A DNA stretch of 39,970 bases from Flavobacteriaceae bacterium (GTDB lineage: Bacteria > Bacteroidota > Bacteroidia > Flavobacteriales > Flavobacteriaceae): NCBI GenBank assembly GCA_022428005.1, contig JAKMDI010000010.1, positions 1-39,970 of the forward strand, read 5' to 3'. Shown here in pieces: positions 8,137 through 18,075 of this stretch; position 1 is the first letter of the stretch; each line of letters begins with the position of its first letter. The position numbers and the translations under genes were made by a program. The notes under the pieces are model-generated. The model searched no databases, was not told the DNA's origin, and was given only the letters and a program-made list of their open reading frames with translations.

Positions 8137-10521
8137 TTATGGTTTTTTCTCATCCTCTTGGGGGACAATATTGATTTTAGGTTCTTTAATCACTTTTTCG
8201 TTACTCACACTATCTTCAAGTGAAATCAACAATGAAGGCAATAAGATCAAATTCGCCAACATAGCAAACAGTAAGGTAACCGATACCAGCCCTCCCAAAG
8301 CCACCGTTCCACCAAAATTTGAAGTCATAAAAACTGCAAAACCAAAAAACAATACGATAGACGTATAAAACATACTTACTACGGTTTCTCTCAGTGCATT
8401 GTAAACTGCCGTTTTGATTTTCCATTTATGCTCAATCAGTTCCTGCCTGTACTTTGCTAAAAAATGAATGGTATCGTCCACAGAAATACCAAATGCAATA
8501 CTAAACACCAATATGGTGGAGGGTTTGAGTGGTATCCCAGAGAACCCCATTACACCAGCGGTGATGATCAGCGGAAGCAAGTTGGGGATAAGTGAGATGA
8601 TGATCATTTTAAAAGAGCGAAACATATAAGCCATAAAAACCGCAATGAGCAAAATGGCCAGTGAGAGTGAAATGATGAGGTTTTTAATAAGGTAGTGCGT
8701 TCCTTTTAAGTACAGTAAACTTTTACCGGTCATTTTGACCTCATAGCGATCTGGAGGAAAAATACGATCGATTTCGTTCGACAAGGCGACCTCGATTTCT
8801 TCTATCCGCGTGGTGGAAATATCCTTCATGAAAGTTGTCACTCTATTAAATTGTGCGGTGCTGTCCACATAATTTTCCATCAGGCTCTTGGCATCTTTGA
8901 CATTTTGTAAGTATCGGGCTATAAAGGCATTTTCTTGACCAGTGGGAAGCTGGTAATAGTTAGGGTTTCCATTGTAATAAGCTTGCTTGATAAACTTGGC
9001 AGCACTAACGGCGGATATAGGTTTTGAAAGCTCTGGCGTTTGTTGAATGAATTCTTCCAATCGATCAATTCTTTTGAGTGTTGACAAACGGTTGGCCCCT
9101 CCTTTTCTTTTGGTATTAATCATGATCTCAATAGGAACAATACCGTTAAACTCTTCATCAAAAAAAGTAATTTCTTTAAAAAAAGAAGCTTTTTTTGGCA
9201 TGTCTTCAATGATACTCCCCGAAATTTTAATCTGGTAGATCCCTATGATTCCCAACATCAAGCCCAAAATGGAAATCAGAAAAACATTGATTCTTTTGTA
9301 ACGGACCTTATTTTCCATCCATTGAACAAACATCTTTAAATAGGCACTGTTCAAGTGCTTTAGGTGTTTTTTGCTGGGGCTGTTCATAAAACTGTAAACG
9401 ATGGGAATGATGAGAAGGGAAAGCAGAAAAATAGCGATGATATTGACTGAGGCCACAATTCCAAATTCTTTTAAAACTTTACTGTCGGTCAATATAAATG
9501 TAGCGAACCCTGAGGCAGTGGTGAGATTGGTCATCAGGGTGGCATTGCCAATTTTCATGATGACCCTTTGTAATGACTTTACCTTGTTCCCGTGTTTGGA
9601 AACTTCTTGTTGGTATTTGTTGATCAGAAAAATACAATTGGGAACACCGATCACGATGATTAGCGGAGGAATTAGAGCGGTTAAAATGGTGATTTCATAG
9701 CCGAGCCACCCCAGTATTCCAAAAGCCCACATCACGCCAATTATCACCACAAACATGGAGATAAAGGTGGCCCTAAAAGACCTGAAAAATAAAAAGAAAA
9801 TTAAACTGGTCAGTAACATGGCCATGATCACAAAAAGACCAATTTCATCAACGATATTTTGAGCATTTAATGTCCTGATATAGGGCATTCCTGATATTTT
9901 CACATCCAGCCCTGTTTCCTTTTCAAAAGCACTTATCAGCGGTATAAAAGTTTTAAATATAAAATCCTTTCGTTGTACGGTATTGACGATTTCTTTGTCG
10001 AGATATATGGCGGATCTAAAGGTTTCTCCCGATGCATTGAATATTATATTTTCATAGAACGGAAGCTCAAGGAGAAGTTTCTGTTTGAATTTTTCTATTG
10101 CAGTTACATCATCAGTGCCAGGATCATAAACAGAGGCCAACACGAACTTTTTAAGGGTTTCATCTTTGACCAATTCCTGAATGTTATTCGTAGATAAAGT
10201 AAATGCTACTTCAGAAAATTTTTCAATTTTATCATTCAGGGCGATCCATTTATTAAAAGTAGCTGGATTAAAAAAATTAGAATCCTTAACGGCAATCACA
10301 ATCAAATTGCCTTCCTCTCCAAAGGTATCTACAAAGGCATCGTATTGAACATTTTCGGGGTGGTCTCTTGGCAGCAGATTTGCTTCAGTGTAGGTAAACC
10401 TCATATACTGCCACTGGCTGGATAACAGTAGGGTGAATATCAACACACCCAACAGTATCAAGAAACGATTTCTAAGAATAAAATTGGCGATGAAGCCCCA
10501 AAAATTTTGTTTTCGCTTCAT
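8137..10521 (-). CDS. RND/MMPL family exporter
   Basis: A large inner-membrane transporter of the MMPL/SSD branch of the RND superfamily, driven by the proton gradient. It shows the duplicated layout: one membrane helix near residues 16-35, a large periplasmic loop, a bundle of five helices, then the same again, with a charged cytoplasmic tail. The family's proton-relay pair is seen as FGISVDDTIHF (D682, D683) in the second helix bundle. The related hopanoid, lipid and mycolate exporters suggest a lipid or hydrophobic cargo, but the substrate here is unknown. It sits 28 bases after frr and 40 bases before asnS, an odd place for a transporter, and is probably co-transcribed with these translation genes. 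Confidence 0.9.
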   Translation of the reverse strand: MKRKQNFWGFIANFILRNRFLILLGVLIFTLLLSSQWQYMRFTYTEANLLPRDHPENVQYDAFVDTFGEEGNLIVIAVKDSNFFNPATFNKWIALNDKIEKFSEVAFTLSTNNIQELVKDETLKKFVLASVYDPGTDDVTAIEKFKQKLLLELPFYENIIFNASGETFRSAIYLDKEIVNTVQRKDFIFKTFIPLISAFEKETGLDVKISGMPYIRTLNAQNIVDEIGLFVIMAMLLTSLIFFLFFRSFRATFISMFVVIIGVMWAFGILGWLGYEITILTALIPPLIIVIGVPNCIFLINKYQQEVSKHGNKVKSLQRVIMKIGNATLMTNLTTASGFATFILTDSKVLKEFGIVASVNIIAIFLLSLLIIPIVYSFMNSPSKKHLKHLNSAYLKMFVQWMENKVRYKRINVFLISILGLMLGIIGIYQIKISGSIIEDMPKKASFFKEITFFDEEFNGIVPIEIMINTKRKGGANRLSTLKRIDRLEEFIQQTPELSKPISAVSAAKFIKQAYYNGNPNYYQLPTGQENAFIARYLQNVKDAKSLMENYVDSTAQFNRVTTFMKDISTTRIEEIEVALSNEIDRIFPPDRYEVKMTGKSLLYLKGTHYLIKNLIISLSLAILLIAVFMAYMFRSFKMIIISLIPNLLPLIITAGVMGFSGIPLKPSTILVFSIAFGISVDDTIHFLAKYRQELIEHKWKIKTAVYNALRETVVSMFYTSIVLFFGFAVFMTSNFGGTVALGGLVSVTLLFAMLANLILLPSLLISLEDSVSNEKVIKEPKINIVPQEDEKKP

Positions 10522-10549
10522 TATCGTGAGAAACCAAATCCGAAAGGAG

Positions 10550-11104
10550 TTATACCGTTAATATTTCTTTCTCTTTTATACTCAGTATATCCTCTACCTT
10601 TTTGATGAATTGGTCGGTGAGCTCCTGTACATCAATCTCAGCATTTTTTTGTAAGTCTTCAGAACTGTCGGTTTGCTTAATTTCATTATTGGCATCTTTT
10701 CGGGCATTTCTGATGCCTACTTTTGCATTTTCCGACTCACTTTTGGCCAGTTTGACCAACTCTCTCCGTCTTTCCTCTGTCAGTGGGGGTATGTTGATGA
10801 TCAGAGATTCTCCATTGTTCATGGGATTGAACCCCAGGTTGGCTTGTAATATTCCCTTCTCTATCTCTGGCAACATCGCTTTTTCCCATGGTTGAATGCT
10901 TAAGGTTCTTCCGTCGGGTGTATTGATATTGGCCACTTGGTTCAATGGGGTTTGATTACCATAATAATCAACAACAACACTGTTGAGCATAATTGGATTG
11001 GCCTTTCCCGCCCTAATGTTAAGCAGTTCCTTTTCTAAATGTTGCACCGACATTTCCATGCTTTCCTTTGAGGTTTCAATAATAATAGCTATTTCTTCAT
11101 TCAT
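10550..11104 (-). CDS. frr: Ribosome recycling factor
   Basis: It splits the post-termination ribosome together with EF-G. The 184-residue length and the long helical bundle are typical. Conserved segments include LNIRAGKANP (about 27-36), NINTPDGRTLSIQPW and the RRELVKLAK...VGIRNARKDAN region that carries the functional arginines. It lies 12 bases after pyrH, the order kept in most bacteria, so the two are surely co-transcribed. Confidence 0.97.
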   Translation of the reverse strand: MNEEIAIIIETSKESMEMSVQHLEKELLNIRAGKANPIMLNSVVVDYYGNQTPLNQVANINTPDGRTLSIQPWEKAMLPEIEKGILQANLGFNPMNNGESLIINIPPLTEERRRELVKLAKSESENAKVGIRNARKDANNEIKQTDSSEDLQKNAEIDVQELTDQFIKKVEDILSIKEKEILTV

Positions 11105-11116
11105 TTTTACTAGAAT

Positions 11117-11824
11117 TTAAAGATCAACTCGAGTTCCAATATTTTCGCCATTAATGATACGACTCAGATTTCCCTTGGTATTCATGTCAAAAACGATAAT
11201 GGGCAAATTGTTTTCTTGACTCAGAGTAAAAGCAGTAGTATCCATTATTTTCAAACCTTTTTTTAGAACATCATCAAACGATAATTGGTCAAATTTAATG
11301 GCAGATTTATTTTTCTCAGGGTCCTGGTCGTAAATACCGTCCACGCGAGTTCCTTTTAGAATTACATCGGCATTTATTTCAATGGCCCGCAATACTGCTG
11401 CGGAGTCTGTTGTAAAATATGGATTTCCTGTTCCTGAGCCAAAAATAACGACCCTTCCTTTTTCTAAATGTCGGGTGGCCCTTCTTTTGATAAATGGTTC
11501 TGCTATGGCCTCTATTCTAATGGCGGTTTGTAATCGGGTAGGTACTTGGTGATTTTCCAGTGCTGACTGCAAAGCCAAGCCATTGATCACAGTCGCCAGC
11601 ATGCCCATATAATCTGCTTGTACACGATCCATACCTTCGCTCGCACCCGAAACACCTCTAAAGATATTACCCCCTCCAATAACGATTGCTATTTCCGTTC
11701 CTTGTTCTTGGATTTCTTTAATTTCTGCGGCATAATTGTTTAGACGAATGGGATCTATACCATGGTTTTGTTGCCCCATTAGTGCCTCACCACTTAATTT
11801 GAGAAGAATTCTTTTGTATTTCAT
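11117..11824 (-). CDS. pyrH: UMP kinase
   Basis: It phosphorylates UMP to UDP with ATP in pyrimidine nucleotide synthesis. The amino-acid-kinase fold motifs are present: LLKLSGEAL near 7-15, GGGNIFRG at 50-57 and [15 protein letters not shown] in the C-terminal half. I chose the ATG at 11824, giving 235 residues and the family's usual N-terminus [14 protein letters not shown] five codons upstream (11837-11839) overlaps the likely -10 box and is therefore unlikely to be the start. Two copies of TATATTTG lie just upstream on this strand. The frr gene follows after 12 bases. Confidence 0.96.
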   Translation of the reverse strand: MKYKRILLKLSGEALMGQQNHGIDPIRLNNYAAEIKEIQEQGTEIAIVIGGGNIFRGVSGASEGMDRVQADYMGMLATVINGLALQSALENHQVPTRLQTAIRIEAIAEPFIKRRATRHLEKGRVVIFGSGTGNPYFTTDSAAVLRAIEINADVILKGTRVDGIYDQDPEKNKSAIKFDQLSFDDVLKKGLKIMDTTAFTLSQENNLPIIVFDMNTKGNLSRIINGENIGTRVDL

Positions 11825-11838
11825 AGCTAAGGATTTCA

Positions 11839-11855
11839 CAAATATAGCAAATATA
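11839..11855 (-). promoter_or_regulatory. Twin -10 boxes upstream of pyrH
   Basis: On the minus strand TATATTTG occurs twice, at 11855-11848 and 11846-11839. Both fit the Bacteroidota -10 form TAnnTTTG. No clear -33 TTG is seen at the usual distance, so strength is uncertain. Transcription would begin about 7 bases past each box, giving a very short leader before the ATG at 11824. Confidence 0.5.
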
Positions 11856-11865
11856 GAGGGAACCC

Positions 11866-12726
11866 TTATACCGCTTTTAAACTCAAATCTACTGGAACAG
11901 CCCCATAGGTAACAGCACCCATCGATACGTAATCTATGCCTGTTTCTGCATAAGAAACCAATCGCTCCTCTGTAATATTACCTGAGGCTTCGGTTTCAAA
12001 TTTCCCATCGATTTTTTCAATATTTTGCTTTAATATTCCTGGGGTCATATTGTCCAATAATATTCTGTCTACCCAAGGGAACTCCATCACCTGATCAATT
12101 TCTAAACCACCCCTAACCTCAACAATAACAGGGAGGTTTAATTTTTTCTCATCGATGTAATTTTTTGTTTTATCCAATGCTTTGCCAATCCCTCCACAAA
12201 AGTCTATATGATTATCCTTAATCATTATGGCATCAAACAATCCCATCCGATGGTTGTAGCCTCCACCAATGGAAACAGCCCACTTCTCTGGATATCGGAA
12301 ACCTGGGGTTGTTTTTCGTGTATCTAAAATCTTACAGTTAGTATGCTGTATTTTTTTGGTCAATCGCTCTACATAGCTGGCAATTCCACTCATTCTTTGC
12401 ATGCAGTTCAATACCAATCGCTCTGTCGCCAACACGGATTGGGCATTCCCGCTAACGTTAAAAGCCACTGCCCCCGATCGTAGTATTTCTCCTTCTTGGA
12501 CCAATATCTCTATGCTCAAGGACGGATCATAATGCCTAAAAATTTTTTCTGCCAACGAGATACCTGCAATCACGCAGTCCTCTTTTACCTTTAGCTCAGC
12601 TTTGCGCTGCAAGGCAGCATCAAAGCAAGCCAAACTGCTGTGGTCGTGGCCCTCTATGTCTTCTTGTAAGGCTTGATCGATAAAGCGTTCAATAGCCCCT
12701 TTGTATTGCTGGTAGAAATTATTCAA
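11866..12726 (-). CDS. nadC: Nicotinate-nucleotide pyrophosphorylase (quinolinate phosphoribosyltransferase)
   Basis: It converts quinolinate and PRPP to nicotinate mononucleotide, with release of CO2 and PPi. The PRPP/quinolinate-binding signature [10 protein letters not shown] is at 135-144, followed by H159-R160 and K170-DNH. All are expected active-site elements. At 286 residues it has normal length. Its start lies inside the end of nadB (8-base overlap), so the two are translationally coupled. With nadB and nadA it completes de novo NAD synthesis in one operon. Confidence 0.97.
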   Translation of the reverse strand: MNNFYQQYKGAIERFIDQALQEDIEGHDHSSLACFDAALQRKAELKVKEDCVIAGISLAEKIFRHYDPSLSIEILVQEGEILRSGAVAFNVSGNAQSVLATERLVLNCMQRMSGIASYVERLTKKIQHTNCKILDTRKTTPGFRYPEKWAVSIGGGYNHRMGLFDAIMIKDNHIDFCGGIGKALDKTKNYIDEKKLNLPVIVEVRGGLEIDQVMEFPWVDRILLDNMTPGILKQNIEKIDGKFETEASGNITEERLVSYAETGIDYVSMGAVTYGAVPVDLSLKAV

Positions 12727-14281
12727 CGTAATCGTGATTATAGAAAACCCCTTTATTTTTTTTCAGGTCTTGTGACTGTTTGATCATCAAATAAGCGACA
12801 CTGACCATATTTCTCAATTCACAAATACCCAATGTGAGTTTATTTTGTTGGTAGATGTCTCTGGTTTCAAGGAAAATATTTTTTAGTTCTAACTCAGCTT
12901 CTGTCAACCCCTGGGAGGTTTTAAATATCCCAACCTTGGAGGTCATTAATTTTTGTAATTGTTTTTTCATTTTTCCGATAGAACTTATCTTTAAATCTGA
13001 AATTTGTTGTTCGCCCTCCCAGTCGGGAATCGCATCGTAAAACTCTTTTGGAGGTAAGCTTCCCGTTATTTGTTTGAGTGAATCCAGGGCAGCACGATGA
13101 GAAAAAACCAAAGACTCTAACAGAGAATTGGATGCCAAACGATTGGCCCCATGTAATCCAGTATGACTGCATTCCCCAATCGCATAAAGCCCCTTTAACT
13201 GACTCTCACCTTGTTGGTTCACACGAATTCCTCCACAAAAATAATGCGCGGCAGGGATCACGGGAATAGCATCTTCTGGGGGGTTGATTCCTATTTTTTG
13301 GCAATTTTCCTTTATGGTTGGAAATTGGTTTTGAAAATCATCCTCACTTATGGCACTGCAATCCAATAGCACGTAGGGGTCTTGGGATTCATTCACCACT
13401 TCTGCTATTGAACGGGCAACTATATCTCGAGGAGCCAAATCAGCTTTTTCATGGTATTCTAACATAAACTCATCACCCGATAATGTTTTTAAAATCCCGC
13501 CTTCTCCTCGTACCGCCTCCGATATCAGAAAAGTGTTTCCATTAATTTTAGGGTAAAGAGCTGTAGGATGAAATTGAACAAAAGGAAGTCCTTCCATAAA
13601 AACTTTAGCCCGATATGCGGCCCCCAAACCATCACCAGTAGCGTTTTTAGGATTGGTGGTATGAGAAAAGAGTTGACCAGCCCCCCCCGTACTCAGCACC
13701 GTAATCTGAGCTGAAATTTTAATGATCTCCTGTTTCAGATTTGAAATCACATAGGCGCCATAGCAGCGCTTGTAATCAGTTCCTGTATGGTGATCAGTGA
13801 TCAAATCTACCAATGTGTGGTTTTCCAAAAGTGAAATATTGGAAAAGGTTTTTATTTTTTTGATCAGAGATTTTTGTATTTCTAATCCAGTTTTGTCTTT
13901 GTGGTGGACAATTCTTTTTTCAGAATGGCCGCCTTCACGGGTAAGGTGCAACCCGTTGCTGTTACTTTTAGTATCGAACTGCGCCCCCCATTCAATCAAC
14001 TCATTCAGGCGCTCGTGACCCTCTTCTACAACAAACCTAACAACGGCTTCATCACAGGCACCAGCACCCGCTGTAAGCGTGTCCTGAACGTGCTTGTCAA
14101 ATGAGTCTTTTTGAAAATTTGAGACCACAGCAATGCCGCCTTGAGCATATTTGGTGTTGCTCTCCAACAGATTGTTTTTGGAAATGATGACCAGGTTGAG
14201 CTGTGGATTCAACCCTGCGACTTTTATGGCATAGGTCAATCCAGAGATACCACTTCCTATAACAAGTATATTGGTTTTCAT
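12719..14281 (-). CDS. nadB: L-aspartate oxidase
   Basis: This FAD enzyme oxidises L-aspartate to iminoaspartate, the substrate of NadA. The FAD-binding GSGISG is at 9-14. The substrate-loop motif REGGHSEKRIVH begins at residue 115, the FHPTAL segment is in the capping region, and APRDIVARSI carries the family's arginine. The catalytic pattern separates it from succinate dehydrogenase flavoproteins. The 520 residues are usual. It starts 4 bases after the nadA stop and overlaps nadC by 8 bases. Confidence 0.97.
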   Translation of the reverse strand: MKTNILVIGSGISGLTYAIKVAGLNPQLNLVIISKNNLLESNTKYAQGGIAVVSNFQKDSFDKHVQDTLTAGAGACDEAVVRFVVEEGHERLNELIEWGAQFDTKSNSNGLHLTREGGHSEKRIVHHKDKTGLEIQKSLIKKIKTFSNISLLENHTLVDLITDHHTGTDYKRCYGAYVISNLKQEIIKISAQITVLSTGGAGQLFSHTTNPKNATGDGLGAAYRAKVFMEGLPFVQFHPTALYPKINGNTFLISEAVRGEGGILKTLSGDEFMLEYHEKADLAPRDIVARSIAEVVNESQDPYVLLDCSAISEDDFQNQFPTIKENCQKIGINPPEDAIPVIPAAHYFCGGIRVNQQGESQLKGLYAIGECSHTGLHGANRLASNSLLESLVFSHRAALDSLKQITGSLPPKEFYDAIPDWEGEQQISDLKISSIGKMKKQLQKLMTSKVGIFKTSQGLTEAELELKNIFLETRDIYQQNKLTLGICELRNMVSVAYLMIKQSQDLKKNKGVFYNHDYVE

Positions 14282-14285
14282 ATGA

Positions 14286-15281
14286 TTACCCCAGCTTTAG
14301 CATCCTGGTAATGGGTAGATTTGCTTTTTTTATCAAATCTTCAGAAAGAATGATTTCTGGCTTTTCGTATTCCATACATAGGTATAATTTTTCCAGCGTA
14401 TTGAGTTTCATAAATGCACATTCGTTACAGGCGCAAGTATCGTCCTCAACGGGCGCAGGAATAAACGTCTTTTCTGGGCAGCGTTTTTTCATTTCATAAA
14501 GTATACCCGCTTCTGTTGCCACGATAAATTCTTGCGCATCGTCTTCTTGAACAAACTTCAATAAACCCGACGTACTGCCAATGTATTCCGCGACATCCAA
14601 TACTTGAGATTCGCTCTCAGGATGTGCTATAAACTTAGCCTTAGGGTGTTCTTTGGCAAGGTTTACAATCCTCTCAAATGAAAAAGCTTCATGAACAATA
14701 CAGGAACCGTCCCACAAAATCATATCTCTTCCCGTTTCTCGGATCAAATACCGACCTAAGTTTTTGTCTGGAGCAAAAATAATAGTCTCTCCTTCAGGGA
14801 TAGCATCAATTACCCGAACGGCATTACTGGAAGTGCAGACAATGGTACTCAGGGCTTTTATCTCTGCAGAGCAATTGATATAGGTCACTACATGGGCGCC
14901 AGGATATTGATCGATAAATTTTTTAAAATCGACTGGGAGGCAGGAGTCGGCAAGAGAACACCCAGCATTCAGATCCGGCAGGATTACTTTTTTGGAGGGG
15001 TTGATGATCTTTGCAGTTTCTGCCATAAAATGAACCCCAGCGAAAACGATCATCTCAGCCGCTACTTTTTCCGCCGCTTGCGCCAAATAAAGACTGTCGC
15101 CCAGATAGTCGGCCAAATCTTGAATTTCAGCCTCTTGATAGTAGTGTGCCAAGATAACGGCATTTTTCTCCTTTTTGAGTCGCTTGATCTCGGCCACTAA
15201 ATCGATGTCTTTGGGGACATCTTTGTCTATGAATCCTCGCTGATTCAGTCTGTTTAAAACCTCTTCTGAGGTGAGCTCCAT
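14286..15281 (-). CDS. nadA: Quinolinate synthase
   Basis: It condenses iminoaspartate with dihydroxyacetone phosphate to quinolinate and requires a [4Fe-4S] cluster. The expected cluster cysteines are visible: Cys108 (in GCSLADSC), Cys194 (in WDGSCIVH) and one of Cys283/285/288 (in [10 protein letters not shown]). [19 protein letters not shown] near the N-terminus is the family's substrate-binding start. The 331 residues are normal. It is first in the nadA-nadB-nadC operon, with a well-formed promoter just upstream. Confidence 0.97.
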   Translation of the reverse strand: MELTSEEVLNRLNQRGFIDKDVPKDIDLVAEIKRLKKEKNAVILAHYYQEAEIQDLADYLGDSLYLAQAAEKVAAEMIVFAGVHFMAETAKIINPSKKVILPDLNAGCSLADSCLPVDFKKFIDQYPGAHVVTYINCSAEIKALSTIVCTSSNAVRVIDAIPEGETIIFAPDKNLGRYLIRETGRDMILWDGSCIVHEAFSFERIVNLAKEHPKAKFIAHPESESQVLDVAEYIGSTSGLLKFVQEDDAQEFIVATEAGILYEMKKRCPEKTFIPAPVEDDTCACNECAFMKLNTLEKLYLCMEYEKPEIILSEDLIKKANLPITRMLKLG

Positions 15282-15298
15282 GTTAAATTGATTTATTA

Positions 15299-15327
15299 CA
15301 AAAATATTAAAAATCGAGGATTTTCAA
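15299..15327 (-). promoter_or_regulatory. Promoter of the nadABC operon
   Basis: On the minus strand a -33 TTG (15327-15325) is followed after 18 bases by the -10 box TATTTTTG (15306-15299). Sequence and spacing match the Bacteroidota consensus. Transcription would start about 10 bases before the nadA ATG at 15281. It lies in the truB-nadA gap, so nadABC can be expressed apart from truB. Confidence 0.7.
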
Positions 15328-15336
15328 TTCATCCTA

Positions 15337-16038
15337 TCACGATATTCCGTCGAGAACTTGCACAAATTGGTCTGGACTCAGTGCATTATTTACCTCATAC
15401 TGCCCAATGGAGGTTCTCCTGAGTGCACTCAAATAGCCACCCGATTCCAGCGCCTTTCCATAGTCATGTGCCAAAGAGCGGATATAGGTTCCTTTGGAGC
15501 AACAAACCTCAAAATTCACTGTTGGTGGGGATATTTGCGTTAACTCAAATGATTTAATATGAACGGTTCTCGGTTGGATCTCTACCTTTTCTCCATTTCT
15601 AGCGAACTCATACAAGCGTTTTCCTTCCTTTTTTATGGCCGAGAAAATGGGAGGGTACTGCGCTATGGCCCCTACAAATTGTGCCCGGGTGGATACCAAC
15701 TGTTCTGGAGTGATGTGATCGATGGGGAAGTGTTGATCAAATGGAGTTTCCAGGTCATAGGAGGGAGTCGTAGCACCAAGGGTAATGGTCCCCGTATACA
15801 TTTTTTCAAGCCCCTGAATTTCCTGAATTTTTTTTGTCATTTTTCCAGTACATAGCACCAATAATCCTGTGGCCAAAGGATCTAAAGTCCCCGCGTGGCC
15901 CACCTTAATCTTTTTTAGTCCGTATTTTCTCTTAAGCGCAGACCTTACTTTATTGACGACCTGAAAAGAGCTCCATTCTATGGGTTTATCCATTAACAAC
16001 AGCTGACCTTCTACTATAGAATCCAACGACAAGTCCAT
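15337..16038 (-). CDS. truB: tRNA pseudouridine(55) synthase
   Basis: It makes the pseudouridine at position 55 of the tRNA T-loop. The catalytic motif is GHAGTLDPLATG with the nucleophilic aspartate at D53. KPIEWSSFQVV near residue 18 and GTYIRSLAHDYG in the second half are further family hallmarks. At 233 residues it lacks the C-terminal PUA extension of E. coli TruB, which is usual in Bacteroidota. It begins one base after the uppP stop, so the genes are tightly coupled. Confidence 0.96.
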   Translation of the reverse strand: MDLSLDSIVEGQLLLMDKPIEWSSFQVVNKVRSALKRKYGLKKIKVGHAGTLDPLATGLLVLCTGKMTKKIQEIQGLEKMYTGTITLGATTPSYDLETPFDQHFPIDHITPEQLVSTRAQFVGAIAQYPPIFSAIKKEGKRLYEFARNGEKVEIQPRTVHIKSFELTQISPPTVNFEVCCSKGTYIRSLAHDYGKALESGGYLSALRRTSIGQYEVNNALSPDQFVQVLDGIS

Positions 16039-16039
16039 A

Positions 16040-16828
16040 TCAAATACTCATTAATAGGGCAAACGTACCCACTATAATGCAATACAAACTGAAATATTTC
16101 AGCTTGCTTTTTTTTACCAATGCGATCATCCATTTACAGGCGAATACGCCCGTAATAAAAGCACCGATAAAGCCGACCAACAAAGGAAAAAATGATGCCG
16201 TATCTTGGGTCAGATCTCCATCGATTATACTTTTGGCCATGGAACCCAGGATTAACGGAACCACCATCAAAAAAGAAAATCGTGCGGCTTTGTCCCTTTC
16301 TATTTTTAATAACACCGCCAGTGCGATGGTGGCGCCACTTCTAGAGATTCCGGGTAAAATGGCAATGGCCTGAATGATCCCGATATAGAGTGCGTAGAGA
16401 TAACTCAAGTCGTTGCGACTCTCCCTCACCTTGTCTGCAAAGAATAACAATATGGCCGTCACAAGTAATAACGAACCGACCAAAGCTATATTCCCATCAA
16501 ATAATGCCGCGATAAAATCCTCAAAAAAAAGACCAATAAAAACAGCGGGAATCATAGAAATGATGATTTTGACACCAAACGCCTTTCCTGCACCAGTCTT
16601 TGAGTTAATCAGGTCAGAGAGGATCGTTCCAATGTCTTTTCTGAACACATAAATTGTACTAAATGCGGTAGCCGCGTGTAAACACAAGGTAAGCATCAAC
16701 CCTTGATTTTTTTCATAATCATTCCCAAAAATAGCTTTAACCAACTCCAAATGACCGCTGGAGGATACGGGAAGAAACTCCGTTAAACCCTGAACAATCC
16801 CGAGTATTAGGGCCTCTATAAGGTTCAT
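16040..16828 (-). CDS. uppP: Undecaprenyl-diphosphatase UppP/BacA
   Basis: This polytopic inner-membrane enzyme dephosphorylates undecaprenyl diphosphate so the lipid carrier can be reused in peptidoglycan and surface polymer synthesis. Both signature motifs are present: (Q)GLTEFLPVSSSGH, with E17 and S22-H26, and PGISRSGAT at 159-167. About eight hydrophobic segments span its 262 residues. Its ATG overlaps the DUF3098 stop by four bases, and truB follows after one base. Confidence 0.97.
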   Translation of the reverse strand: MNLIEALILGIVQGLTEFLPVSSSGHLELVKAIFGNDYEKNQGLMLTLCLHAATAFSTIYVFRKDIGTILSDLINSKTGAGKAFGVKIIISMIPAVFIGLFFEDFIAALFDGNIALVGSLLLVTAILLFFADKVRESRNDLSYLYALYIGIIQAIAILPGISRSGATIALAVLLKIERDKAARFSFLMVVPLILGSMAKSIIDGDLTQDTASFFPLLVGFIGAFITGVFACKWMIALVKKSKLKYFSLYCIIVGTFALLMSI

Positions 16829-17070
16829 TTATTTTTTTTTGGAGGCATTAAAATGGCGTATATCGCTACACCAAAACCGAGAAGTACTATGGTGGGGGCC
16901 AATCTGATTCTTCTAAAATTGAAAATTTCTGGGTTGAAAACATTGGGATCATCGCTCCCACCTCCCGACATCAAGATAAATCCTATCGCAATCAACGAAA
17001 GGGAAAGAAGAAGAAATTTATAATTCCTTTTTCCAAATAATATTACTTTTTTTTGGCTTTCTTGGCTCAT
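16825..17070 (-). CDS. DUF3098 family small membrane protein
   Basis: An 81-residue protein with a charged N-terminus (about 1-16), two membrane helices (about 17-35 and 55-73), a Gly/Asp loop between them (GGGSDD) and a Lys-rich end. This matches the DUF3098 family, found in Bacteroidota between ftsX and uppP, as here. Its function is unknown. The operon suggests a role linked to division or envelope growth. It starts 10 bases after the ftsX stop and overlaps the uppP start by four bases. Confidence 0.85.
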   Translation of the reverse strand: MSQESQKKVILFGKRNYKFLLLSLSLIAIGFILMSGGGSDDPNVFNPEIFNFRRIRLAPTIVLLGFGVAIYAILMPPKKNK

Positions 17071-17080
17071 ATATCGGGGT

Positions 17081-17959
17081 TTAATTAACGGCGTCAGATT
17101 TTAAATTCAGATATCGTTGGGTTGCAAAAAAGGTGCTCAGTAGGGTGATCAACATACCCAGTAAAAATACGCCGATAAAAACCAAAGCAGGTTCTGTTGG
17201 GTTTTGAAGAATTTTTAGCTCAGGAAACTTTTTTTGCATTTCAAAAATTACAACAGCCATTCCTCCCATGGCAATGACCGCACCAATACAACTCATCAGC
17301 AGATGCGTTTGGATAAAAGGGCGACGTATAAACCTTTTGGTAGCTCCAACCAATTGCATGGTTTTGATGATCAACCTTTTGGAATAAATAGACAATCGAA
17401 TGGAACTATTGATCAACAATACGGCCACCAAAATAAATACACCACTGGCTACGAGCATCCAGAATGTTATCTTTTTAATGTTTTCGTCCAGTAAATCTAA
17501 AAGTGGTTTATCATAAACCACTTCATTTACATAGCTATACATACCTATATCTTTACTCAGTTTGGAAACCATAGCAGGGTTTAAAAAGGCCGCTTTAAAA
17601 TAGACGTCTATAGAGTTGAGCAGGGGGTTATATCCTAAAAACTCCATAAAATCTTCACCAATTTCATTGGCGTGGCGTTGGGAAGCTTCTTCTTTAGATA
17701 CAAAATTGACCTTCTTGGTAGCCTTGTTGAGGCTCAGGGTTTTCTGAAGCTGTTTTAATTCAATTTCTTTTACCCCATCGTCCACATAGATGGTCATTAC
17801 TATTTGTTCTTTAAAGTAATCCGCAACTTTTTTTGAGTTCAAAAGCAAAATCCCCAACATCCCAGTGAGGAATAAAACCAAAGAAATACAGATCACCACC
17901 GACAGGTAGGTGGAGATCAACCTTCTTTTATTAAACTTTTCCTCGGGCAGCTGTTTCAA
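17081..17959 (-). CDS. ftsX: Cell-division protein FtsX
   Basis: The membrane subunit of the FtsEX ABC-type complex, which couples division to cell-wall hydrolase activity. Membrane segments lie at about 17-40, 170-190, 220-245 and 262-282, with an extracytoplasmic domain between the first two (about 42-165). The 292 residues fit the family. The start is a TTG at 17957-17959; no in-frame ATG lies close by, and the next methionine is inside the first membrane helix. The ATPase partner FtsE is not in the window. Genes downstream are DUF3098, uppP and truB. Confidence 0.9.
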   Translation of the reverse strand: MKQLPEEKFNKRRLISTYLSVVICISLVLFLTGMLGILLLNSKKVADYFKEQIVMTIYVDDGVKEIELKQLQKTLSLNKATKKVNFVSKEEASQRHANEIGEDFMEFLGYNPLLNSIDVYFKAAFLNPAMVSKLSKDIGMYSYVNEVVYDKPLLDLLDENIKKITFWMLVASGVFILVAVLLINSSIRLSIYSKRLIIKTMQLVGATKRFIRRPFIQTHLLMSCIGAVIAMGGMAVVIFEMQKKFPELKILQNPTEPALVFIGVFLLGMLITLLSTFFATQRYLNLKSDAVN

Positions 17960-18075
17960 CAGAAAAATATTTCTATAAATTTAAAAAACCCTAAGCAATA
18001 AAAACCTTGCGTGTCAGAAACTTTTTCCTTTCCTGCAATAAGCTTATTTTTACGCATTCAAAAAAATGGTCTTAG

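Noticed and set aside
11825-11839. GTG start for pyrH
   Set aside because: The GTG overlaps a -10 box, and the family N-terminus begins at the ATG 11824.
18034-18054. leuS promoter around TATTTTTA
   Set aside because: The last base differs from the consensus and there is no -33 TTG; too weak to list.
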